5,734 nt of DNA, taken from positions 1-5,734 of the forward strand of contig JBBRLG010000484.1 in NCBI GenBank assembly GCA_038231495.1, given 5' to 3'. Position numbers and translations under genes: made by a program. Shown in pieces: positions 1 through 4,517 of this stretch (position 1 is the first letter of the stretch; the number at the start of each line of letters is the position of its first letter). The notes beneath the pieces were generated by a model. That model saw nothing but the letters and a program-made list of their open reading frames with translations. It was not told the DNA's origin and made no database searches. Source of the stretch: JBBRLG01 sp038231495 (GTDB lineage: Bacteria > Planctomycetota > Planctomycetia > Gemmatales > Gemmataceae).

Positions 1-149
1 GCCCGCAGCGGCCTGGAGCATATTCGAGCTACTCAAGCAGCCCTTCGCGCGGATACGATCCGACGCCGCGCACTTGCCGCAAGTGTGGCCGAAGCTCACC
101 CGATCTGACCACCTGTCCGTACTGCGGCAGTCGTGAACGGCCCGCTTGA
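1..149 (+). CDS. C-terminal end of a protein with a zinc-ribbon tail (5' truncated by the window)
   Basis: Codons run in frame from base 3 to a TGA at 147-149, giving the last 48 residues of a protein whose start lies outside the window. The visible part begins with about 23 residues rich in Pro, Ser, Tyr and Arg, probably a flexible linker. A compact Cys4 knuckle pair follows: CRKCG (Cys25 and Cys28 of the fragment) and CPYCG (Cys38 and Cys41), then a short basic tail ending RERPA. CxxC-(9)-CxxC is a typical zinc-ribbon spacing, and a zinc ribbon after a low-complexity linker at a C-terminus is common for small structural or nucleic-acid-binding tails. No function can be assigned from the tail alone. 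The next + strand gene starts 64 bases later, so the two may be co-transcribed or lie in the same cassette. Confidence 0.6.
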   Translation, partial: PQRPGAYSSYSSSPSRGYDPTPRTCRKCGRSSPDLTTCPYCGSRERPA

Positions 150-202
150 TCCAAGGCAGGCAAACATGCGCTGGCCACGTCGAGTCGCAAGATTCAGATG
201 TC

Positions 203-208
203 GGAGGA
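203..208 (+). promoter_or_regulatory. Strong Shine-Dalgarno of the 74-aa gene
   Basis: GGAGGA lies five bases before the ATG at 214. It is an almost perfect anti-16S match and is the main argument that this short frame is translated. Confidence 0.7.
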
Positions 209-213
209 ATTGA

Positions 214-438
214 ATGGCTGCGATTTACGGCACCGCACGTCGAGGCGATGGTTCCAAGATTGACGGAACCGCGACAGTGAGTACTTCTTGGAACAGCAAC
301 AAGGCTTATCCTCGTGGTGGCAACTACAGGCTCGACTTGGGTAGCAATCCACGTCAGACCATCACGGTTTATGTGGGCGGGAACACGTACACCGTGGTCC
401 ACGTAGACGGAGACACCCGCGTGGACATTCAGCTATAG
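214..438 (+). CDS. Small beta-rich protein, probable integron-cassette gene, function unknown
   Basis: This is a complete 74-residue frame with a strong Shine-Dalgarno. There is no signal peptide and no hydrophobic segment, so it is probably cytoplasmic. The sequence alternates short beta-prone stretches with Gly/Asn/Asp turns: an N-terminal GTARRGDGSKIDGTATV, a central NYRLDLGS, then ITVYVGGNTYTVVHVDGDT and a final VDIQL. That pattern suggests a small beta-sandwich of the transthyretin or carboxypeptidase-regulatory type, but this is a fold impression, not a recognised family. The TAG stop is 18 bases before the R'' box of an attC site in the same orientation, exactly the layout of an integron gene cassette. 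The last six bases overlap the tail of the convergent zinc-ribbon frame. Function unknown, as for most cassette ORFs. Confidence 0.7.
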   Translation: MAAIYGTARRGDGSKIDGTATVSTSWNSNKAYPRGGNYRLDLGSNPRQTITVYVGGNTYTVVHVDGDTRVDIQL

Positions 439-729
439 CGGCTGGGAGGCGGCCCGCCGAACAAGGCGCTGCACCTGACCGGCGGGGCATGACGGCTTTC
501 CGTGACATGCAGGCTCTCGTGCCCCGCCGGCAGGTGAGCTTGATCGTTCGGGATTGCTGAAATTGGGGGTCGGCGGCGACCAGCCGACAGTGGCCGGAGC
601 CGGGGTCGCATTCGCCGGCGGCGGCACCTTCAACCGGAAAGAACAGGTGGGGCATTCCATCGTGCAGCCGCCGCAGGAGTCGTCCACCTGGTGAATGTTT
701 CGGCAGCTCGGGCAGCGAAAACCGATCAT
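433..729 (-). CDS. Small zinc-ribbon protein whose C-terminus is encoded by an attC site
   Basis: The 98-residue frame starts MIGFRCPSC, very like the many short planctomycete proteins beginning MI-x-FRCPxC. The zinc knuckles are CPSC (Cys6, Cys9) and CPTC (Cys26, Cys29), with an extra Cys19/Cys22 pair (CGGC) between them. A Pro/Ala-rich linker follows from about residue 36. GAGGAGA lies eight bases before the ATG and supports this start over the longer in-frame alternatives. From residue 62 onward the frame is simply the attC site and the tail of the neighbouring cassette read backwards, giving a compositionally odd, Ser/Arg/Pro-rich end that does not resemble the zinc-ribbon family. I infer that the first ~61 residues are native and that recombination at attC replaced the original 3' end. 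Role unknown; such ribbons usually bind zinc and mediate protein or nucleic-acid contacts. Confidence 0.55.
   Translation of the reverse strand: MIGFRCPSCRNIHQVDDSCGGCTMECPTCSFRLKVPPPANATPAPATVGWSPPTPNFSNPERSSSPAGGAREPACHGKPSCPAGQVQRLVRRAASQPL
456..552 (+). other. attC: Integron attC recombination site (59-base element)
   Basis: All the structural parts of an attC are in order. The R'' box ends in CCGAAC (457-462) and pairs with the R' box GTTCGG (546-551). Unpaired spacers lie inside the R boxes (463-467, five bases; 540-545, six bases). The L box pairs GCT plus CACCTG (468-470, 472-477) with CAGGTGAGC (531-539). The stem continues as an 11-bp perfect pairing of 479-489 with 520-530. Two bases, G471 and A478, bulge out on the L'' arm only; these one-sided extrahelical bases are what the integron integrase uses to choose a strand. 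The terminal loop is 490-519 and contains a small ACGG/CCGT hairpin. The core AACAAGGCGCTGCA closely resembles many known attC L'' halves. R' reads GTTCGGG instead of GTTRRRY, a one-position departure at its fourth base. The crossover would fall after G546. No integrase gene is in the window. Confidence 0.8.
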
Positions 730-737
730 CCGGCGTA

Positions 738-744
738 TCTCCTC
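738..744 (-). promoter_or_regulatory. Shine-Dalgarno of the zinc-ribbon gene
   Basis: Read on the minus strand, GAGGAGA is eight bases upstream of the ATG at 729-727. It decides the start codon in favour of MIGFRCPSC. Confidence 0.6.
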
Positions 745-840
745 GGTCAGGCGACGCGATGGGTAACCGGGTTTGGCAGCGGCGTGGACGATCGCCCCGA
801 ACCGGCGACTGCGATTGCATAGTCAAGGAATAGCGGATTC

Positions 841-870
841 ATTGTATCGGCCGTTTTAGGCATTTGCCAA
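841..870 (-). promoter_or_regulatory. Possible sigma-70-type promoter for the zinc-ribbon gene
   Basis: On the minus strand TTGGCA (870-865) and TACAAT (846-841) are separated by 18 bases, a fair -35/-10 pair in locally AT-richer DNA. It would give a leader of about 105 bases before the ATG at 729. I see no gene in 730-887. The call rests on hexamer resemblance alone. Confidence 0.35.
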
Positions 871-887
871 CGAATTCCGGCCGCAAG

Positions 888-895
888 TGGGCGAT
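888..895. repeat. Target site duplication, left copy (8 bp)
   Basis: TGGGCGAT directly abuts the left terminal inverted repeat of the 896-1016 element and is repeated exactly at 1017-1024. Confidence 0.8.
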
Positions 896-1016
896 GGGTG
901 TGGCAAAACTTTCGGGAGGTCTGCTGTAGGACGGGCTTCCAGCCCGTCCGGAGCAGACCGACGGGCTGGAAGCCCGTCCTACAGAAGAAAGCCCTCCCGA
1001 AAGATTTGCCACACCC
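896..1016. mobile_element. 121-bp MITE-like non-coding element with 24-bp TIRs
   Basis: The ends 896-919 and 993-1016 are inverted repeats of 24 bp with one mismatch (base 908 against 1004); each begins GGGTGTGGCAAA read inward. Exact 8-bp direct repeats TGGGCGAT sit immediately outside both ends, the mark of insertion by a cut-and-paste DDE-type transposase. The element encodes nothing, so it must have been moved in trans. Several IS families make 8-bp duplications and I cannot name the source. Its core (924-984) is a separate inverted hairpin pair. It lies downstream of the cytochrome operon and upstream of the probable promoter of the zinc-ribbon gene. Confidence 0.8.
924..984. repeat. Inverted pair of hairpins inside the 121-bp element
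   Basis: Two perfect 25-bp arms (924-948 and 960-984) face each other across an 11-base loop. Each arm is itself a hairpin: GGACGGGCT-tcc-AGCCCGTCC at 929-949 and GACGGGCT-gga-AGCCCGTC at 960-978. When translated by chance, such repeats give the TGFQPV / TGWKPV peptides that litter planctomycete annotations, so this is probably a dispersed family found independently of the surrounding TIRs. Confidence 0.75.
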
Positions 1017-1024
1017 TGGGCGAT
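1017..1024. repeat. Target site duplication, right copy (8 bp)
   Basis: TGGGCGAT directly follows the right terminal inverted repeat and matches 888-895 exactly. Confidence 0.8.
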
Positions 1025-1114
1025 TGTGCGCTCGTCAAACTTCGGACGAGAGGGAAGGCGACTGCCGCGCGACGGAGACCCGGTGCAACTTGGCCGGCTC
1101 GCCGCGCCGGTTCG
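1025..1114. other. Short spacer downstream of the cytochrome operon
   Basis: It holds no gene. Two small dyads are visible: CTCGTC/GACGAG (1031-1036 with 1045-1050) and a GC-only CCGGC/GCCGG hairpin near 1095-1112. Neither is followed by a T-tract on the minus strand, so neither makes a convincing intrinsic terminator. Confidence 0.35.
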
Positions 1115-2701
1115 CTACGGCTTCTCCGCTTCGAGCAGTTTCTTTAACTCGGCGAGGCGCTTGGCGAACGGGTCGGGTTGATAAGCACTCATCTTTTCCA
1201 GGGTGCTTTTGAGTTCCTTCAGGATTTCCTTTTCTTGGCCCGCGGGGAGCGTGAGGTTCAACTCCGCGTCAATCTGTTTTAATACTTCAAAAATAAGTCC
1301 TGTCTTCTCCGGGTGCAGTTCCTCATAGATGACCTTGAATGCCCAGGCGATTTGCCGTGCGGATTCGTAATCGACGTTTTTCGGGGAGGCACACAGTTCG
1401 CGCAGGAGGTGCCAGGAAGCTGCGCGCGTGTAGGTCGTCTTGTCGGGATTGGGCGGACTCTCGATCTCTTCCAGAAGGCGTTCACACCACACCACGAGAC
1501 TGCCAGCCGCGTCCGCGATTTCCTTGGGGTTGCCGTATTGGCGGGCGTCGAACCCTTCGGAGAGCTTTTTTAGGCGCGATTCAAACTCCGCCAGCCGCTT
1601 GTCGAAGGCGTTCGCGTCGGTCCCGGAAGCTTGACGGATGCCGAGGCGGACGAGGGCCGCCGGCCAGGGCTTCATGGGCACGCGGCCCGGCTTGCCGCGA
1701 TACCCGCGTTGCTGCCGCCAACTGGGGGTTTTCAGGTCGTGGTGACACGCGTAGCAGTCGTATTGAGCGAGATCGAGCGGCCCTGCCGAGTGGTCGTCCT
1801 CACCCTTGGCGACCGCCTTCGCCGCCTGGTCTTTCAGGAGGCGCATCGACTCCTGGAAGGCAGTGACGCCACCTTCGACCACCAAATGGGCCTGCTCCTG
1901 CTCCGCTTTATTGAACTGAAGGACACGCTTCGCCACGTCATTTTTTGTGGCCAACGGTTGCCAGTGGGGGGGCATCGAATTGCAGAGGGTCGTCAATTCG
2001 ACGCTCGGCAGTGGGGGGTGGCCGGCCGCGTACATCTCGTGGGTCACTACCTTGTACGCTTCCTTGTTCTGACTATCGACCGAGCTGCCGACGTGGCACG
2101 ACAAGCACAGGGCTGCCCGCTTTCGGGGCGTCCACAAGTCCTTCATGCCAAAATCGGTCTCCTTTTCCAATCTCGTTTTCTTCCGCCAATCGACCCGCTT
2201 CAGCTTACTGCTATGGGCCTCATACCAATCCACATATGGCCCGTGGCAGGAAACACAACTAACACCGTCTTCCGCCCGAAAGCCCTCGTTTACTTCTTCG
2301 CTTTTTTCCTTCAGCTTCGGGTCGTCGATATACACGCTGTGACAGGACAAACAGTTTTTGTCCTCGGTCCATTTTTCTTGACGCCCCATCTTCTTGGCCA
2401 TTTCCTTGGCCCGGTCGCCGGTCAAGACTTGGTAGGCGAGCTTGTGCTTGTCGTCCTTGTCCCAGATCACGGCTTCCTTGCAATTACACAAGGGGTTCGT
2501 CACGAGCGTCCCGGCCTTGTGACATTCCATACACGCGACCGTTCCGAAATATAGTTTCGTCCGCTTTTCCTCCGGCTCCTTGGCGGCAGCGGGCGGCTTT
2601 ACGGGTTGGCCCCGGCCTACCGTTTCCCAGCCCAGGACCACGACCGGAACAACGAGGCAAACGCCGAAAACGAACCGCGTTATAAAGAACCTTGGGGGCA
2701 T
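1115..2701 (-). CDS. Exported pentahaem cytochrome c, c554-like family (downstream paralogue)
   Basis: This 528-residue protein probably moves electrons in the periplasm. Residues 1-9 are basic (Arg4, Arg9) and 10-24 are hydrophobic: a signal peptide or an uncleaved membrane anchor, since no clear Ala-x-Ala site follows. Five CxxCH haem sites are present: CMECH (57-61), CLSCH (117-121), CVSCH (149-153), CLSCH (199-203) and CYACH (316-320). Additional histidines shared with the upstream paralogue are likely second axial ligands: His86 (DKHKLAY), His163, His221 and His228 (THEMYAAGHP), His246 (PPHW), His321. Motifs DGVSCVSCHGP and AAGHP are typical of cytochrome c554-type multihaem proteins. 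Residues ~330-528 are haem-free and largely helical. A CNC at 72-74 is not a haem site. AAGGA eight bases upstream supports the start. It is the second gene of a two-gene operon, now 193 bases from its partner because of a MITE. The electron donor and acceptor are unknown. Confidence 0.9.
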   Translation of the reverse strand: MPPRFFITRFVFGVCLVVPVVVLGWETVGRGQPVKPPAAAKEPEEKRTKLYFGTVACMECHKAGTLVTNPLCNCKEAVIWDKDDKHKLAYQVLTGDRAKEMAKKMGRQEKWTEDKNCLSCHSVYIDDPKLKEKSEEVNEGFRAEDGVSCVSCHGPYVDWYEAHSSKLKRVDWRKKTRLEKETDFGMKDLWTPRKRAALCLSCHVGSSVDSQNKEAYKVVTHEMYAAGHPPLPSVELTTLCNSMPPHWQPLATKNDVAKRVLQFNKAEQEQAHLVVEGGVTAFQESMRLLKDQAAKAVAKGEDDHSAGPLDLAQYDCYACHHDLKTPSWRQQRGYRGKPGRVPMKPWPAALVRLGIRQASGTDANAFDKRLAEFESRLKKLSEGFDARQYGNPKEIADAAGSLVVWCERLLEEIESPPNPDKTTYTRAASWHLLRELCASPKNVDYESARQIAWAFKVIYEELHPEKTGLIFEVLKQIDAELNLTLPAGQEKEILKELKSTLEKMSAYQPDPFAKRLAELKKLLEAEKP

Positions 2702-2709
2702 GGATTCAT

Positions 2710-2714
2710 TCCTT
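2710..2714 (-). promoter_or_regulatory. Shine-Dalgarno of the 528-aa cytochrome, carried by a target duplication
   Basis: AAGGA on the minus strand lies eight bases before the ATG at 2701. It is part of the 8-bp duplication made when the neighbouring element inserted; before insertion the same bases were the last codons of the upstream gene. Confidence 0.7.
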
Positions 2715-2717
2715 TTC
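2710..2717. repeat. Target site duplication, left copy (8 bp)
   Basis: TCCTTTTC abuts the left TIR of the 2718-2898 element and is repeated exactly at 2899-2906. On the gene strand it reads GAAAAGGA and contains the ribosome binding site of the downstream cytochrome. Confidence 0.85.
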
Positions 2718-2898
2718 GTAACCGTTCACTCCCCCCTTACGAAGGGGGGTAGGGGGGGGGTGGAGAGAGCGCCCTGACTGAGTACTTCAATCGTTCTTAA
2801 CCCCCCCTACCCCCCCTTCGTAAGGGGGGGAGCAACCGTTCACTCCCCCTACCCCCCCTTCGTAAGGGGGGGAGAAGATGATGCCGGTGAACGGTTAC
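2718..2898. mobile_element. 181-bp MITE-like element inserted between the two cytochrome genes
   Basis: The ends are perfect 12-bp inverted repeats, GTAACCGTTCAC (2718-2729) and GTGAACGGTTAC (2887-2898), flanked on both sides by the 8-bp direct repeat TCCTTTTC. The interior is non-coding and dominated by C-run/G-run hairpins. Ends starting 5'-GTAA together with 8-bp duplications are what I know of the IS66 family, so an IS66-type transposase is the best guess for its mobiliser, but 12 bases are not proof. The right TIR provides the TAA stop of the 458-aa cytochrome (2895-2897). The element is unrelated in sequence to the one at 896-1016 but has the same plan of hairpins facing each other between TIRs. 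Confidence 0.85.
2730..2874. repeat. Three C-run/G-run hairpin units inside the 181-bp element
   Basis: Unit A (2730-2761) has stem CCCCCCTT/AAGGGGGG with a three-base loop ACG. Units B (2800-2831) and C (2843-2874) are in the opposite orientation with 9-bp stems around loop CGT. B and C share a perfect 30-bp direct repeat (2803-2832 and 2845-2874), and A with B forms a long inverted repeat of about 32 bp. A further copy of the element end, with one mismatch, sits between B and C at 2832-2843. On the minus-strand transcript these would fold into strong hairpins in the operon leader of the second gene; no T-tract follows, so they are not standard terminators. Confidence 0.8.
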
Positions 2899-4271
2899 TC
2901 CTTTTCTTCAAGGTGCTTTGCGAATTCGTTTAACGCTCGTTGAAACGCCGCGGCGTCGTAGGTCGTTGGACTGTCGAAGCCTTTCGGCATCCGGAGGGGC
3001 TTACGCAGGTCGAGGAGTGACGTCCGCAAGCGGTCGCCTTCGATGAATTGCTCGTGGGCAGCCAACCCCAGATACAGTTGTGCCGCGCGGTCCCAGCCGA
3101 TGGTGGCGTTGGCCTTTTCCCCGGCTAGCACCTGTCCCATCCAGCGCCGCCGGTCGCCCGCGGCAAGGGTTTTCCAATCTGCGTGGTCGCGCCTATACTC
3201 ATTCAATTCGTCGGCAGCGCGCCCGGCCAGGTCCGCCACTTTCGTCCGTTTCGGATCGGCGTTCAACATTTCTTTGCGTAATTCATCGAGGGCCGGTGTT
3301 TTCACGATCCCCTTCTCGACCGCCGGCAGCATCGAATAATACCACTCGCCCCACGGCACCGTTCCGATTTTTCGCCCCAATCCACTCGATGCCGGCCGCG
3401 TGCTCGGCTCCCGCAGCGCGTGGTGGCACGCGTAGCAATCGTACTCCGCGAATTCCGGCCACACCTTGTCGCCCGCGCTGGCCCGGTGTTCGAGCAACTG
3501 GAGTGCCGTGCGGGCGCTTATCACCTGGCCGACCGCCCAGAGCCGGGCCTCGAAATCCGGCGTCGCGTTGTCGCCCTTTTCCTTCCAGTGCCGCGGCAAC
3601 TTGGCGTGGTGGTTGCCGACTTCAAAATACAACCGGGGGTGGCCGGCCGCGATCAGGTCGTGATCGACCTCCGCCCCGGCCGCACCGACGTGACACGCCG
3701 CACACTGCTCGGTCCGCACCGCCAGGTCTTTCGTCGCGGCAAAGCCGGCCCGTTTTTTCTCGTCCGGACTTTTCGCCTTCCAGTCGGGCAGGTAATGCAG
3801 CGACAGCCACTTTTCCGCCGGGCCGTGACAACTCTCGCAGCCGACGCCGTCCGCGAGACTAAGCCGCGGCCCGCGCTTTTCGCCGTTCGTCCCGGTCGCG
3901 TGACACCGCAAACACAGGTCATTCTTTTCGGGAGACGCCCTTTTCGGATCGTCCAATTGCTTTATAGCCGCTTCGATCCTGCGCGAGCGCTCGTTAAACA
4001 AAACGGCATAGGCATTGCGGTGCGGGTCGGTCTCGATCCAGGTCGTGTATTCACAGCCCTCGGTGCCGCGTACGCCCTCCTTGTGATGACAGGCCGCCGC
4101 CGCGCACGAGGATACGCCGACGTATTGGAAGGTGGGACCGTCAGCGGCACGCCGCGCGGCCCTGGGTGCAGTCGGTTCCGCGGCGACCGTTTGGGCATGC
4201 CGCTGCCAATAGCCCGGCGCGAAGAGGGCGGCCACTCCGAGAACGGTAAGGACGAGCGACCACCGCTTCAT
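2895..4271 (-). CDS. Exported pentahaem cytochrome c, c554-like family (upstream paralogue, one CX4CH site)
   Basis: A 458-residue periplasmic electron-transfer protein. The signal peptide is clear: basic KR at 2-3, hydrophobic 5-19, probable cleavage after TVAA (residue 31). Five haem sites are present: an unusual C-AAAA-CH (56-62), then CLRCH (120-124), CESCH (145-149), CAACH (190-194) and CYACH (279-283). CX4CH is a known haem attachment variant, for example in tetrahaem cytochromes c3. Likely distal ligands, conserved in the downstream paralogue, are His84 (DPHRNAY), His159, His204 and His211 (DHDLIAAGHP), His228 (PRHW) and His284. The order and spacing of the sites match the 528-aa protein, so the two arose by duplication; the haem-free helical C-terminus here is shorter (residues ~310-458). 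GAGG eleven bases upstream is a weak ribosome site. The TAA stop comes from a MITE end; the ancestral stop was TGA after the same final EKE. Confidence 0.9.
   Translation of the reverse strand: MKRWSLVLTVLGVAALFAPGYWQRHAQTVAAEPTAPRAARRAADGPTFQYVGVSSCAAAACHHKEGVRGTEGCEYTTWIETDPHRNAYAVLFNERSRRIEAAIKQLDDPKRASPEKNDLCLRCHATGTNGEKRGPRLSLADGVGCESCHGPAEKWLSLHYLPDWKAKSPDEKKRAGFAATKDLAVRTEQCAACHVGAAGAEVDHDLIAAGHPRLYFEVGNHHAKLPRHWKEKGDNATPDFEARLWAVGQVISARTALQLLEHRASAGDKVWPEFAEYDCYACHHALREPSTRPASSGLGRKIGTVPWGEWYYSMLPAVEKGIVKTPALDELRKEMLNADPKRTKVADLAGRAADELNEYRRDHADWKTLAAGDRRRWMGQVLAGEKANATIGWDRAAQLYLGLAAHEQFIEGDRLRTSLLDLRKPLRMPKGFDSPTTYDAAAFQRALNEFAKHLEEKE
2899..2906. repeat. Target site duplication, right copy (8 bp)
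   Basis: TCCTTTTC directly follows the right TIR at 2898. On the gene strand these bases encode the final Glu-Lys and the first two bases of the last Glu codon of the 458-aa cytochrome. Confidence 0.85.
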
Positions 4272-4445
4272 GATAGGTTGGACCTCGCATCGGATGCTAT
4301 TAGGTGCGTCAAGAATCGTCGCACGGCCGGTGAGGCTGTGTCAAGGAACAACTGGCCGAATTTGCCGGCCCGCGTGTCTGGTCGTACGAGTCGAACGGAA
4401 TAGGCGCGGGCGTACGGACTGAACCAAACCCGGCCCGCTTCTTCC

Positions 4446-4473
4446 TTGCGTCTCGGTGCGGGGGAGCGATAAT
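4446..4473 (+). promoter_or_regulatory. Possible promoter of the kinase gene
   Basis: TTGCGT (4446-4451) and GATAAT (4468-4473) are 16 bases apart. The -10 matches the consensus at five of six positions, the -35 at three. It would give a leader of roughly 40 bases before the ATG at 4518. Confidence 0.35.
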
Positions 4474-4502
4474 GCACCTGATCCCATTCCACGCCCGCTG
4501 GC

Positions 4503-4509
4503 AGGAGAG
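4503..4509 (+). promoter_or_regulatory. Shine-Dalgarno of the kinase gene
   Basis: AGGAGAG lies eight bases before the ATG at 4518 and fixes the start, giving the protein its long disordered N-terminus. Confidence 0.65.
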
Positions 4510-4517
4510 TCGCCGTC

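Larger units (their letters stand above)
4272..4517. other. Divergent promoter region between the cytochrome operon and the kinase gene
   Basis: Both genes read outward from this 246-base spacer, so promoters for both should lie here. On the minus strand two -35-like hexamers are visible, TTGACA (4344-4339) and TTGACG (4312-4307), but neither has a good -10 at the usual distance, so I do not name a promoter for the cytochromes. A minus-strand frame crosses the region but has no supporting signal. Confidence 0.4.

Noticed and set aside
150..213. A second attC between the truncated zinc-ribbon gene and the 74-aa gene
   Set aside because: I find no R' box (GTTRRRY) or paired L boxes in these 64 bases.
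362..826. Minus-strand 154-aa frame overlapping the zinc-ribbon gene in another frame
   Set aside because: No ribosome site or motif; the alternative frame starting at 729 has both.
887..1212. Two + strand frames (86 and 104 aa) over the 121-bp element
   Set aside because: Their peptides (TGFQPV, TGWKPV) are chance translations of the inverted hairpin repeat, and their ends run antisense into the cytochrome gene.
2478..2488. CNC (residues 72-74) of the 528-aa protein as a sixth haem site
   Set aside because: The motif lacks the CxxCH spacing and the histidine; the equivalent place in the paralogue has a single Cys.
1631..2554. Long + strand open frame (307 aa) opposite the 528-aa cytochrome
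   Set aside because: It is antisense to a protein with five haem motifs and a signal sequence, has no ribosome site, and its translation is a typical GC-rich shadow without recognisable motifs.
2730..2874. CRISPR-like or tandem repeat reading of the C-run/G-run units
   Set aside because: Only three units, in mixed orientation, without regular spacers; they are explained by hairpins inside a TIR-bounded element.
2730..2874. Rho-independent terminators between the cytochrome genes
   Set aside because: The stems are strong but no T-tract follows on the transcribed strand, and they arrived with the inserted element.
3420..4403. Long + strand open frame (327 aa) opposite the 458-aa cytochrome
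   Set aside because: Antisense shadow of a clear multihaem gene; Arg/Pro/Val-rich translation, no start signal, and it runs through the divergent spacer.
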